Below are positions 27,101-31,989 of a DNA stretch of 64,000 nucleotides, piece by piece. Positions within the stretch are counted from its first letter, which is position 1. Each line of letters starts with the position of its first letter. This stretch comes from Astropecten irregularis (Eukaryota > Echinodermata > Asteroidea > Paxillosida > Astropectinidae), in assembly GCA_963971285.1 (NCBI GenBank), contig OZ020246.1:25890494-25954493 (forward strand), read 5' to 3'. A program made the translations under genes and the position numbers. Under the pieces are notes generated by a model, which was not told the DNA's origin, did not search any database, and saw nothing but the letters and a program-made list of their open reading frames with translations.

Positions 27101-29084
27101 AAAGCAACATTGAATAACAGGTTGTTTTGTTAAAGAGAATTTGTGAATGTTCCCAAAGTGTTGAATTTGTAACACTAGCTAAGTAGGTTCTGAAAGGGGC
27201 AAGGCCACTTTTCCATTGCAAGGGGCACTTCCATTGGAAAATCATTTAAATGTCTTTTATGGAAACATTTGAAGGGGGCCCCAAGGCCAAGAACCAGGGC
27301 AACAAAGGTCATGGCCTCCGCTAAATTCAAGGCTTGCAAACTACAAGTAGACGAGCAATGATGGCAACTTTAAGGTCTCCTAAGAACATGTACCGGCACA
27401 TTTCTGGTTCTGTAACTCAACTGTAAGCTACTACAGTAGCTACTCTTACAGTTGGCAGAACTATGACATGACCCAGATACATCTCTACGTCATTTCTTGT
27501 AAGTTGCTCAGAGTTAGGACAGGGCTCGGAATATCCACTAGACCATGGGCTGAGTTTAGTGATTTCAGTGTCGGTCTAGGAAAGTGTGCATGTACTACAC
27601 TACACCGGCTGTCTAGTGATTTTGTTTTCCTTGCATTAATCAAAAATAAAAATAGTGCAAGATCACGACAAAAGATTTCAACCTCCTATATGTCATAGGT
27701 CTAGTGAAAAAAGTTCAGGTCAATGATTTTGTGTCAGTAAGTTGGTCAATAAGAAGTTTGCTGCTCAGTCTATTTCTTACTAGTTTATTAAGTTTGTGAC
27801 TGAACTTAGAGTCAAAAATGTCTACCCACCTGCATCAACGAGATTGGTGATTTGAACCTCGAAGGTTTGCTCCGTTGCCGTCTCGAAGTCCAGCATACTG
27901 ACTAAGGTGACTTCACCTGTGGTCTCGTTCAGGGTGAATACAGGGTTGACTGGGTCGGTAAAGACAAAGCGATCGTCATTATTTGTGCTCGCTACGGCGT
28001 AAATAACAGTGTTGACTGCAGTGCTCTCTGGGAGCGAGATTCTATCTTCTGGGAGAACATCGCGCCGTTGTCGTCTGTTTTGCGGTTTGTAGGCGGGCGC
28101 AAAGAGCATGTCATCCCCGTACGGGATTTTCTTAGACGAGGCTGGAATGGCCGTGATCCTGAGAGGGACTGGAGCGGATTCGCTGTACGGGGTGCCTCCA
28201 TCGCGAGCTATGACTTGCATCTCGTAGTCACCAGCTGGGGGAGGAGAGATAACACGTGCGGTTCCTCTTTCCCGATCCAACGAGAAGTACCTGCTTGGTT
28301 TCAGGAAGTGGTAGGTGATCTGCCCGTTCTCATTCTTGTCTTGGTCCGTTGCAAAGACTGATCCGGCTCTCGTGCCTACTGGCGCATTCTCGGTGATGCT
28401 GTAAACGAACGATCTAAACATGAAGGCAGGAGCGTGGAGGCCCAGGACTTGAATCTGTAGGTCCGTGGTGGCGAACTCATTGTTCACGTTCACTTTTAAG
28501 GTCAGATTATAGAACTGACTGTCGACTACGTGTAAAACAGCATCTGAAAATACTCCGACAATGTCACTGTTAACTTCGAGGTGAAAGTTATCACTTCCGT
28601 GGCCTTGCAGATCATACTCGACGGGCATACCTTTGGCATATACAGGTACAGTTGCCTGTAAATTTGAAAGTCCTCGAACTCTCTCACCCGGTTGGTTGTT
28701 CTCCGTAATGATACCATGGTACCTACTATCAGCAAAATGCAACTTGGAGTCCTTACCAGTGTTCACAACTTTCACAAGGATGTGCTCTTTCCAAGATCGG
28801 CCATCCTTGGCGTGTGTGATACCCAGCACAATGTTCGATTCCAGCAGATTTGTCAGCGGTCGTCGCGTTATGAGCGCACCACTGTCTGTGATATCGAAAT
28901 AATCCCCGTGTTCAGGATCCAGTTCAAATGTCTGCCCCTTATTCTGCAGTTCCGTTATGACTGTTCCAGGTTTGGCATTAAATTGTACATTGATACGTGG
29001 CAAGCCTATTCCAGCCACTAATGTCAGTACTGAGATGAGTATGATTGTTGTCAATCTTCTCGGCAAATGGTCGGTTGCCGCCAT
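1..29084 (-). CDS. Large multi-EC cadherin gene, 5' part (gene-level entry, runs off left edge)
   Basis: Fourteen coding exons (27830..29084, 13778..13960, 13000..13231, 11858..12071, 10987..11098, 10023..10415, 6707..6912, 5871..6141, 5070..5236, 3713..4044, 2631..2838, 1744..1927, 951..1094, 1..145) splice at GT/AG sites into one open frame of 4046 nt (about 1348 aa). Residues 10-27 form a hydrophobic signal peptide. About thirteen EC repeats follow, with LDRE/LDYE-type, DxD and DxNDxxP calcium motifs. Linkers are canonical after the repeats ending near residues 635, 745, 840, 945, 1150 and 1270, and degenerate elsewhere (GSHPP, GSSDNAPP). RRQRR-D at 337-342 matches the furin site that precedes EC1 in classical cadherins. 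By family it is a calcium-dependent adhesion protein, but the transmembrane and cytoplasmic parts lie outside the window. I therefore cannot decide between type III/G-cadherin, cadherin-23, Fat or Dachsous-like classes. Confidence 0.9.
212..403. mobile_element. Miniature Tc1/pogo-type element, TA target duplication
   Basis: Ends pair as CAG(C/T)(A/G)GAA(T/C)GCT(A/G)CTATAATG, with TA on both outer sides (210-211, 404-405). It is 192 bp with no coding capacity. Two related copies lie at 21359-21757 (interrupted by another element) and near 52290-52465. Confidence 0.75.
455..823 (+). mobile_element. LINE (CR1/L2-like) 3' end relic
   Basis: In broken frames it reads TYKAILGMAPAYIQELVE, GAFMYAAPKLWNNLP and SLDQFKTRLKTHLFNAY-stop (stop 741-743). 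This is the C-terminus typical of CR1/L2/Jockey-clade reverse-transcriptase genes. A 3' UTR follows (TAATGCGCAGTACAGCATAT) and a TTATT-rich tail ending near 823. At least two in-frame stops interrupt the coding part. Confidence 0.75.
951..1094 (-). CDS. Cadherin coding exon M (EC12/EC13 linker)
   Basis: Residues about 1253-1300: INVVDVNDNSPIF linker, then VRENAAVGSKVIQVRADDKD of EC13. The acceptor is CCTTTCCAG and the donor ACAG|GTAAAC; it enters and leaves in phase 1. Confidence 0.92.
1143..1294. mobile_element. Foldback MITE (GATTTCAC ends, CGTATC-type interior)
   Basis: Ends CCTGGGGACGATTTCAC and CCAGGGGTCGATTTCACC are inverted. The interior shares CATCGTATCCT and TAGGGCTGCA with copies at 36386-36531, 47243-47336, 52580-52720, 54009-54129 and 54410-54592. 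Confidence 0.75.
1381..1720 (+). mobile_element. tRNA-Leu-derived SINE
   Basis: The head GGCCTAGTGGTCTGG...CAAACTCAAGAT...GGTTCAA-like region resembles tRNA-Leu(CAA): A box, CTCAAG anticodon loop, B box. A conserved body follows (CTTGGGCAAGATGC, TTGTGGTTTGATTAG, GACCAGGGATAATAAT) and a TTATTATT tail. The B box is decayed (GTGTTCAAGTCC). Confidence 0.85.
1744..1927 (-). CDS. Cadherin coding exon L (EC12 body)
   Basis: Residues about 1192-1252: FSVNENTGEITSNVKFDRE and YAIQVIAMDSAP, a standard EC core. The acceptor is AATCACAG and the donor CTG|GTATGTC. A minus-strand LINE fragment lies in the intron upstream, and a plus-strand SINE lies just downstream. Confidence 0.9.
2083..2550 (-). mobile_element. 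LINE reverse-transcriptase C-terminal fragment
   Basis: An unbroken 145-codon stretch reads LLYGCETWTL, LRRTLGY, SNKRLLRESQMRPIT, RERQMRLYGHAPRFP and MGMGCVAAWG. This is the post-RT tail seen in many endonuclease/RT LINEs of invertebrates. It lies between cadherin exons K and L in the sense direction. The lack of stops suggests a fairly recent insertion, and it is 5'-truncated. Confidence 0.85.
2631..2838 (-). CDS. Cadherin coding exon K (end of EC11, start of EC12)
   Basis: Residues about 1122-1191: YQLEIKATNDG, DITDVNDEAPKF, then VAVDADTVFDFKR. The acceptor is TTTGCATAG and the donor CGG|GTGGGTAG; phase 0. It reads smoothly into exon L (VRYFM). Confidence 0.9.
3038..3190. mobile_element. 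Palindromic MITE
   Basis: Arms AATATTGACTGGC...CCACATATATTTCCC at 3045-3092 are matched in reverse complement at 3146-3186. They close on a spacer containing CGACTCGGGGCAATATGA. Confidence 0.7.
3301..3597. mobile_element. Two abutting foldback fragments
   Basis: GAGGCTCAGGCTC at 3301 is matched inverted near 3465. From about 3517 to 3597 the sequence is the right half of the element seen whole at 21452-21692 (TTTTTATTAAGAC, GTGCTAAGCAG, GTGAAATTGGCCCCA). Confidence 0.55.
3713..4044 (-). CDS. Cadherin coding exon J (end of EC10, most of EC11)
   Basis: Residues about 1012-1121. YTLTVQASDG and VNVGSSDNAPPRW (a degenerate linker) are followed by VSVAENV and QLDYETTK of the next repeat. The acceptor is CTTGCACAG and the donor AAG|GTACGT; it ends in phase 2. 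Confidence 0.9.
4116..4215. repeat. 27-bp minisatellite
   Basis: TGATCAAATTGATAAAAATG plus GTGTTGT repeats at 4118, 4145, 4172 and (partial) 4199. The period is exactly 27 bp, about 3.3 copies. It lies about 70 bp upstream of cadherin exon J. Confidence 0.9.
4290..4533 (+). repeat. Direct repeat, copy 1 (second copy 5284-5619)
   Basis: AGTTTGAGACAGAAAATGGA, CAAACAGTCACCATGGGAAA, TTTAAAAAGATCGTTCGTCC and GTTTAAGACCTTCACTTCTG recur in the same order at 5305-5619. Identity is high by eye. The second copy has an extra stretch of about 120 bp. Confidence 0.85.
4610..4942. mobile_element. MITE family II (AAAGGTA ends, CATACTTTGG subterminal)
   Basis: Begins AAAGGTAACACAGTATCATAC and ends GTATGATACTACCTTTAA. 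The interior has AGATTCATGGGCA, GTCCCATACGGTGC and TCTTCAAAAGATCAAAA. Related copies: 8761-9060, 9113-9973, 14400-14575 (partial), 17377-17671 and 22074-22445. Confidence 0.75.
5070..5236 (-). CDS. Cadherin coding exon I (EC10 first half)
   Basis: Residues about 956-1011. QVQAEDADESSEINYSL and ILATGEIFATGSL are the A-to-D strands of an EC repeat. The acceptor is GAATTTTTCAG and the donor GCA|GTAAGTC; it ends in phase 0. Two copies of a direct repeat lie on either side of this exon. Confidence 0.85.
5284..5619 (+). repeat. Direct repeat, copy 2
   Basis: Partner of 4290-4533. Cadherin exon I lies between the two copies. Confidence 0.85.
5640..5856. mobile_element. Truncated foldback MITE next to cadherin exon H donor
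   Basis: The right part of the GGGGCYAATTTC-ended family (AGTCTTCCTTGGTCAAACAG, GCTTAAGCAAATTTTGGTGC, GAAATTAGCCCC). Its outer end is 14 nt from the first intron base. The same interior is present at 47825-48020. Confidence 0.65.
5871..6141 (-). CDS. Cadherin coding exon H (EC9)
   Basis: Residues about 866-955, nearly a whole EC body: VTATDADKGTNAEIKYG, IDEVTGEIYT, LDREATP and TDVNDNKPKF. The acceptor is CTCTCTTAG and the donor G|GTGAGTAG. The end of a foldback transposon lies about 14 nt inside the intron. Confidence 0.93.
6318..6485 (-). mobile_element. tRNA-derived SINE, third type
   Basis: On the minus strand: GTTGGTGTAGCGGCTC (A-box-like), then GGGTTCGAGTCC (B box), then a body with GGGTTTTCAGTCCC, GGGGTTTTCCTCCCACC and CTAAAACTG. 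The remainder of the 6142-6706 intron holds nothing I recognise. Confidence 0.65.
6707..6912 (-). CDS. Cadherin coding exon G (end of EC8, start of EC9)
   Basis: Residues about 797-865. It contains YTFNVTATDG, the full linker NDINDNTPVF and the start of EC9 (PSISEAAP). The acceptor has a strong pyrimidine run (TTCTTCTTTTCAG), the donor is CAG|GTAGG, and it ends in phase 0. Confidence 0.92.
6994..8291. mobile_element. Non-autonomous pogo/Tigger-like transposon, 1298 bp
   Basis: Inverted ends CAGTCGAACCTC(A/G)TTAATACGAG are 23 bp long with one mismatch, and TA flanks both sides (6992-6993, 8292-8293). Near both ends the motif TTAATACGAG recurs (near 7012, 7021, 7036, 7095, 7110, 7135, 7192, 8218, 8233). 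I see no DDE/D transposase frame in the roughly 900 bp interior. Ends and TA duplication fit the pogo/Tigger group of Tc1/mariner elements. Confidence 0.85.
8312..8730. mobile_element. MITE with TTAG(A/G)GAG ends
   Basis: The left end TTAGAGAGCTTTCGCAAGC and the right end, read inverted, TTAGGGAGGTTTCACATGC agree over about 30 bp (GATAYG shared further in). About 419 bp, noncoding. It starts 20 bp after the pogo-like element. Confidence 0.7.
8761..9060. mobile_element. MITE family II, partial
   Basis: Starts TTAAAGGTAATATCATACTT and runs through GTCCCATATGGTACC to TTTCAGGCGGAAA; the right terminus is missing. A 15-A run interrupts it near 8807. Confidence 0.65.
9113..9973. mobile_element. 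MITE family II interrupted by a second MITE
   Basis: Begins AAGGTAATATCATACTT and ends GTATGATACTACCTTTAA. It is split at about 9401/9908 by an inserted element (separate entry). Removing the insert joins CATACCCTGAA to AGTTCTATGTAAATC, as in undisturbed copies. Confidence 0.8.
9402..9907. mobile_element. MITE with CCTTTTCACACGACGCC ends, nested
   Basis: The inverted ends AAGGCCTTTTCACACGACG and AAGCCCTTTTCACACGACG extend inward for about 45 bp (AAAAAA, CTCTCAACCATTGAGA). 506 bp. An open frame inside it on the minus strand is not a gene. Confidence 0.85.
10023..10415 (-). CDS. Cadherin coding exon F (EC7 and first half of EC8)
   Basis: Residues about 666-796. It contains VVASDCDADP, LDYDV, the linker RDVNDEPPVF and then VYASDADKDSTIRYG of the next repeat. 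The acceptor is CCAAACAG and the donor ACAG|GTAATG. It enters and leaves in phase 1. An A-rich run (T run on the plus strand) follows closely in the intron. Confidence 0.92.
10517..10842. mobile_element. Foldback MITE with CAGGGCCCAATTTCATGGAATCC ends (split for length)
   Basis: Ends CAGGCCCAATTTCATGG and, inverted, CAGGGCCCAATTTCATGG. Inside, GCTACCGT/GCAAAGAAATTC-type motifs repeat. Other copies: 34464-34760 and, truncated, 56801-56940. The call title lists the terminus in one piece of 23 bases at most as a name; the key identity is GGGCCCAATTTCATGG. Confidence 0.8.
10987..11098 (-). CDS. Cadherin coding exon E (EC6/EC7 linker)
   Basis: Residues about 629-665. It carries VDVTDINDCNPEF, a calcium-binding linker with Cys at the usual Asn/Ala position, then the first strands of EC7. 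The acceptor is CATCGCAG and the donor ACAG|GTAATG. Confidence 0.9.
11252..11395. mobile_element. MITE with CAGGG(A/C)TGTGA ends
   Basis: CAGGGCTGTGATT at the left and CAGGGATGTGATT (inverted) at the right, 144 bp. Sister copies at 30867-31046 and 40287-40447. The rest of the 11099-11857 intron shows nothing recognisable. Confidence 0.65.
11858..12071 (-). CDS. Cadherin coding exon D (EC6)
   Basis: Residues about 557-628. It shows ITYRILD, GASTGVIMLTDRVDRE and FLEIEARE, an EC body with the LDRE-like VDRE motif. The acceptor is CCATCAG and the donor AGG|GTAAGTTC; it ends in phase 0. Confidence 0.9.
12256..12412. mobile_element. Near-perfect palindromic MITE
   Basis: GGGGCCGATTTCACTAA at the left and GGGGCCAATTTCACTAA inverted at the right. 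The arms continue through AAGCCCAAATCCAT and GGAAAAT, so the whole 157 bp would fold as one hairpin. Sister copy at 52853-53003. Confidence 0.85.
12443..12563. mobile_element. 120-bp MITE, GGCCTGTTTGTTTAATGC ends
   Basis: Ends GGCCTGTTTGTTTAATGCAC are inverted copies, with GGATC-rich subterminals (GATCTGGATCC, GTGGATCCCC). Sister copies at 36702-36825 and 59077-59195. The stretch 12564-12999 holds only unrecognised intron. Confidence 0.85.
13000..13231 (-). CDS. Cadherin coding exon C (EC5 to start of EC6)
   Basis: Residues about 480-557, with FTVDETSGQI, YALSVYARDVNG and a degenerate linker (GGSHPPQF) in place of DxNDN. The donor is A|GTAAGTAAA. The polypyrimidine tract of the acceptor (TTTTTCTTTGTTCACAACAG) comes from the tail of a tRNA-like SINE inserted next to the exon. 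Confidence 0.9.
13236..13365 (-). mobile_element. tRNA-like SINE abutting cadherin exon C
   Basis: On the minus strand: GACTATTAGGGACACC, ATAGGGCTGGGTAGCTCAG (A box), GTACGGTACCCC, GGTTCGAATCC (B box), TTTTTCTTTGTTCAC. The tail stops 5 bases before the AG of the acceptor of exon C. It is clearly a SINE copy and not a tRNA gene, because the flanks are shared with the other copies. Confidence 0.88.
13485..13501. repeat. Poly-C tract (about 12 C)
   Basis: A run of C after AATGTAAA in the intron between exons B and C. No function evident. Confidence 0.8.
13778..13960 (-). CDS. Cadherin coding exon B (end of EC4, start of EC5)
   Basis: Residues about 419-479. It starts DKLDTQRVVVDVEDVDEAP, an EC-terminal strand followed by a DxxDEAPxW linker. 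The acceptor is CTCCCACCAG and the donor CAG|GTCAGC. It enters and leaves in phase 1 and continues exon A across a 13.9 kb intron. Confidence 0.9.
14113..14275 (+). repeat. Interspersed repeat (AGGCCATGGCCTTTGTTGCC), copy 1
   Basis: The same roughly 150-bp sequence appears inverted at 27190-27335 (shared: CTTGGCC, TGCCCCTT, TGGAAGTGCCCCTTGCAATG). The two copies sit at opposite ends of cadherin intron 2 and face each other, so they could pair across about 13 kb of pre-mRNA. Confidence 0.75.
14400..16610. other. Cadherin intron 2, mostly unrecognised
   Basis: Contains a partial family II MITE (14400-14575). TTAAAGGGACATGCTGG occurs twice 63 bp apart (15014, 15077). Several TACATGTA octamers are present. 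No gene is seen. Confidence 0.6.
16617..16986. mobile_element. MITE family I (GATTGGTAA subterminal)
   Basis: Begins AAAGGTACAGTACAGGATTG and ends CCAATCATGAATTATACCTTT. The interior is CTGAAATGGTGTATT, TTTTGATCTCGGGG and AGATCAAAAACCATT. Related copies: 19063-19352, 42638-42737 (partial), 45016-45368 and 53214-53722 (interrupted). Confidence 0.8.
17377..17671. mobile_element. MITE family II, reverse orientation
   Basis: ACAGGGTATAAAGAAACATA, AGATCTTTAAAAGAT, GCACCGTATGGGACTGG, CATGAATCTGTATTTC, ending GATATTACCTTTAA. Around it (17000-18900) I see no gene, only AT-rich intron. Confidence 0.7.
19063..19352. mobile_element. MITE family I, intact, TTAA-flanked
   Basis: Both ends read TTAAAGGTAWARTACA(G/T)GATTGGTAA inverted, so TTAA stands at each boundary. 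290 bp. The interior matches 16617-16986 (TTCAGGATATAAAGATGG, GGGGTAAGATCAAAACCATT). Confidence 0.85.
19380..21350. other. Cadherin intron 2, TACATGTA-rich, no gene seen
   Basis: AT-rich with many overlapping TACATGTA/GTACATGTAC palindromes (19390-19445, 19545-19575, 20050). Short open frames have no codon structure or similarity that I recognise. Confidence 0.6.
21359..21757. mobile_element. Pogo-type miniature element (copy 2) interrupted by a MITE
   Basis: Starts (TA)CAATGGAGCGCTGCTATAA and ends TTTCACTG(TA), the same family as 212-403. The middle is replaced by the element at 21452-21692. Confidence 0.78.
21452..21692. mobile_element. Foldback MITE (GGGGCCAATTTCAC ends), nested in the pogo-type element
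   Basis: GGGGCCAATTTCACAGC at the left and GGGGCCAATTTCACGGC inverted at the right, followed by GCTAAGCACA/GCACAAAAAATTGCTAAGC. 241 bp, the most complete copy of this subfamily in the window. Confidence 0.85.
22074..22445. mobile_element. MITE family II, reverse orientation, plus a short relic to 22545
   Basis: TTAAAGGAACTATCATACAG, GGGTATAAAGATGGTG, GATCTTTAAAAGATCAAAA, GGGCACCGTATTGGAC, CATGAATCTGCATTTC. It is followed by a second short terminal piece (ACAAAGTATGATAG). From 22450 to 23990 nothing else is recognised, apart from an ACATGT run at 22628-22648. Confidence 0.7.
24034..24050. repeat. Poly-G tract, 17 G
   Basis: Uninterrupted run of 17 G on the plus strand within cadherin intron 2 (C run in the transcript). 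Could form G-quadruplex DNA on one strand. Confidence 0.85.
24583..24627. repeat. Perfect 19-bp hairpin
   Basis: TGCCCTTATAGGTACACTC (24583-24601) is matched exactly inverted at 24609-24627 around a 7-nt loop. No T-run or coding neighbour explains it; it is probably a mobile-element relic. Confidence 0.9.
24795..25010. repeat. ATGATTCGGACAC motif repeated three times
   Basis: CCATGATTCGGACAC at 24798, 24973 and 24992, in an AT-rich stretch. The surrounding 24.8-25.7 kb may be an unrecognised element. No gene is seen. Confidence 0.6.
25828..26069. repeat. Inverted repeat pair (about 24 bp arms)
   Basis: GGAAAGAATTCCACTGAT followed by GACCAT at 25828 is matched inverted at 26043-26069 (ATGGTGATCAGTGGAATTC). 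About 240 bp overall, MITE-like. From 26070 to 27185 nothing is recognised. Confidence 0.7.
27190..27335 (-). repeat. Interspersed repeat, inverted copy 2
   Basis: Partner of 14113-14275: GGGGCAAGGCCACTTTTCC, AAGGGGCACTTCCATTGG, CCAAGGCCAAGAACCAGG. Confidence 0.75.
27520..27725. repeat. Interspersed repeat (CACTAGACC / GGCTGTCTAGTGATTTTG)
   Basis: Shares AGGGCTCG, ATCCACTAGA, CCGGCTGTCTAGTGATTTTG and CTAGTGAAAAAAGTTCAGGT with 44365-44697 in inverted orientation. Noncoding. Confidence 0.7.
27830..29084 (-). CDS. Cadherin coding exon A: signal peptide, EC-like modules 1-3, furin site, start of EC4
   Basis: Encodes residues 1-418. The ATG at 29084 sits in CACTATGGCGGC, a good initiation context, and is followed by a hydrophobic segment (TTIILISVLTLVAG), which fixes the start. 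Three EC-like modules occupy about 30-115, 115-215 and 215-315; the third has a clear TEN...DQDKNENGQITY pattern. A basic RRQRR motif at 337-341 comes next, and then a fresh EC start (ISLPES). N-glycosylation sequons NLT (193) and NET (386) are visible. The donor is CAG|GTGGGT and the exon ends in phase 1. The 73 nt above the ATG back to an acceptor at 29158-29159 (TTTATTTGCAG) would be 5' UTR. Confidence 0.93.
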
Positions 29085-29157
29085 AGTGGATTCTTGCTTC
29101 TTGAATCCTCAGCTTTGTAGACAACGTTCTTATGTCCAGCACTTGAAACGAAAAGTC
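29085..29157 (-). other. Probable 5' UTR part of cadherin exon A
   Basis: Seventy-three nt between an acceptor (TTTATTTGCAG) and the ATG, with no in-frame ATG upstream. It implies at least one noncoding exon further up. This is inferred from splice-site quality only. Confidence 0.55.
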
Positions 29158-29206
29158 CTGCAAATAAAACGAAATAGATCACAATTTAAATAGGACAATA
29201 AAATGA

Positions 29207-29303
29207 AGTTGCGATGATCGTAACCCTAACAATGGCCAAATTGTCAGACCAAGGGTTGGGTCTCAGTCCACAGGTCAGACCAAGGGTTACGATCATCGCA
29301 ACT
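29207..29303. repeat. Perfect 21-bp inverted repeat in cadherin 5' UTR intron
   Basis: AGTTGCGATGATCGTAACCCT (29207-29227) is matched exactly in reverse complement at 29283-29303. Between them, GTCAGACCAAGGGTT occurs twice as a direct repeat. It is about 50 bp from the intron's 3' splice site, so the hairpin would sit next to the acceptor in the pre-mRNA. Confidence 0.85.
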
Positions 29304-29992
29304 AAATAAAACGCATCCATATGTACGAGTTTGAGAATCATGACGGATTAGGACCTATTTGAAAAACAAACCGTGGAAAGATTCTTGATGTGTCTTATTT
29401 CTCCATGAATATTGTGACCAAAATGACAAAAAAGAACATGAACTTTGCCATTTGATTTTGACTTGAATGAGCAGACAACATTATGAATCATTACACATTA
29501 TACAAATTTGATTGAATAGTGGTCTGTCCTTACACAAAAAGAATGTGGGACAATGGGAAACATTAAAAATGGTAAGAAATCTTTTCAGTACTTTCTTCAA
29601 AGTTGCATGACAGGCCTAACCAACCTCATGCACGGCTGTATTATTTGTACAAATTGTAGTGTAGTGAAGAACGTGTGTAGTTTACAGTAAGTATCCCAGA
29701 ATTTGTTTAGTCAATTTCCTCCATATCGACGGTACACACATAAACAGATTTAATTCATACCAAGTGGCTTATTGGTTTGAAAAATCACAGAGTTAAACAA
29801 ACAATCAGTTAAGCAAAAGAACATCTGACCTCGAAGTAATTAAAGTAATATAAACATTAACAAACAACTGCAGAGAACTCGCTGGGAATAAAAATGAAAC
29901 TAGCGAATCCAGAGTAGCCTAACGTTAGTGGCAAAAAAAGTAACAGCAAAAGTCTCTCACTTTGTTGATTTCTAAACCTTGACAAGACTTAC

Positions 29993-30090
29993 CTTCCCTA
30001 CCAAAAATCATTCCAATAACACACTTTATCGACAAACCACTTACCACTGTCACTCCTGGTCGGTGTGTCTTTGAAAATTAGTACAAAAAA
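29993..30090 (-). other. Candidate noncoding first exon of the cadherin gene (5' end not defined)
   Basis: A very good donor (GGAAG|GTAAGT) lies at 29991-29992, read on the minus strand. It is about 0.8 kb above the UTR acceptor and just below a CpG-containing stretch (30.12-30.33 kb) that looks like a promoter. The start given is the donor; the other limit is arbitrary because no cap site can be read from sequence. Confidence 0.4.
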
Positions 30091-30335
30091 ATATCAAAAT
30101 ATCATAGGACAATCATATTTGACGGCGATATTGAGTTGACACATACATGAACGCGGTGTCAGCGATGACTAGTTGCACGAAAAATGGCGTAACGGCTTCA
30201 CGAGGGCAAATCGTACCCTCCGGAAACCGTACGATGATAATACGGAATACGAGGGAGGGCGTTCGCATACCAGAACAGCCAACACGGCTAGGTGTGTGCT
30301 TTTTTCGCTAGCTGTCCATCATCAAAGAGAAGCCG

Positions 30336-30353
30336 TGACGTCATGATTTGCAT
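30336..30353 (-). promoter_or_regulatory. CRE plus octamer motif upstream of the cadherin gene
   Basis: A perfect CRE palindrome TGACGTCA (30336-30343) is followed two bases later by ATTTGCAT (30346-30353), the POU-factor octamer. Both lie about 250-350 bp above the candidate first exon, beside a CpG-containing stretch (30120-30330). Motif identity is seen; use as a promoter element is inferred. Confidence 0.4.
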
Positions 30354-30866
30354 AATAATAAGGGGATTTTCATTTATTCTTTTTACAATGGAACATGAGC
30401 CGCATAAACACACCCCCTAGATTGAAATAATACAAAGTGGGCGGAGTTTATGATAAATCATTCCAAATATGGGCATGATTAGCATATTACCAATGAAATA
30501 ATCATCACCTTTGCAATAACCTTAGAATCAACGGTCATGTTTGAGTTGTGACGAAGAAAAGTTGAGATAAGCTTCCGGTAAAAATGTATACAATTACATT
30601 GTGGTTGCTGGTTTATTCTTGGAAGGAGAGAAAATCAATACTAATATAGTACTTTTGACAAATTCATGGGTGGCTGTTTTATTTCATGTGATTCTTGTGA
30701 ATTTATGTCAATGGTTTAAGTTTGGAACTTTGGGAATTATACATGGAGGACTGCATGGAACTGGTATTATTTTTGGAATTAGAAAAATTCCTTCACAAAC
30801 CTCCCATAGTTCTTAATTCTAGAACCGCATGGAGAATAGGAGGAACTAACTTTATAGAAAGTTATG

Positions 30867-31046
30867 CAGGGATGTGAGTGGCAACACACACACAATTCTG
30901 AAAACACCAAGGACAAATCTGAAATTGTGTAAAGTTCCTATATGCTTTTGTACAGAGCAGGTGTACAAAAAAAGCTGAAAGTCTGAGTTAAAGTCTAAGA
31001 AAAAAAAAACAGAATTCGGATTTAAATCTGAAGTTTCACATCCCTG
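30867..31046. mobile_element. MITE with CAGGGATGTGA ends
   Basis: CAGGGATGTGAGTGGC at the left and CAGGGATGTGAAAC inverted at the right, 180 bp. The subterminal GGATTTAAATCTGAA is also in the 40287-40447 copy. Confidence 0.75.
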
Positions 31047-31989
31047 AGTTATTAGGGATATTAATCATTTCAGTTTATATGATGTTCGGCCATGCACTTT
31101 ATCAATGCTGTGTAAATTGCACAAGTCTTGAACCAAATCTTTGCCTGTGTTTCTCCAATATGATTCACTGCAATTATTGTCAACTTGAAATTGTCATGAT
31201 TTGACTTTCTCTCTGAAAGTCTAATATTTTATTTAAATTGCTTGAGTATATTGGAGTATTTCTGCTTGTGAAAGACAAAGTTAATTATGAGATGATCGCA
31301 TTCCTAACCCACCAATGAAATTCCTAATAAAATGTCAGCAATAAAATGGACACAATATCTTTCCAAAATAACAAACAATAATCATGATTTTTTTTATTTT
31401 CTCAAGACAAGCAATGCAGGAACCATGTTAAGAAACTGTAATTACTATAGTAATGGATTAATTAATAACACTAAAAAACTTCCTGGTTATAAAACATCAA
31501 CCAATAAGTTCCACCCATAATCAAAGGCACTGAAGTGTATATTGTGAACTGAATGAAAACAATTTTTATCTTCTTAAGTGCTAGAGCCAACAAACAAACA
31601 TTAAGTAAGCCATCTGTTTTGAAAAGATAAGCTATCACACTTTAATAACCTAATGTTACTGATACACTTTCCCTGGGGCAACTGCATTCTATTCTTAGCA
31701 CTGAGTCAGTAAAGCTATGTACATGGTGGTGCATGTGTTGAGCGCAATTTTCAAACTGGGCCGTGCAAAGTTTGAATTCAACATTAATTTTGGATGTTTT
31801 TTAACCATGGCACGTGGCTATCTTCATTTCAGTTAGGCCTAGGTTAAAAAACATTGGACACAGCCTCACAGGTTTTCTTAAAAACAAGTCACTTTGGACA
31901 AAAGAGATTGCGCAGGTTGAAAAATTGCGCTCAACACACGTACTAGTAGTACAAACTTAGAGGAGTATTGGTAAAACTTCTCAATTGTA

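Noticed and set aside
28068-29193. Several plus-strand open frames of 70-110 codons
   Set aside because: Antisense shadows of the long cadherin exon A, which has clear EC motifs on the minus strand.
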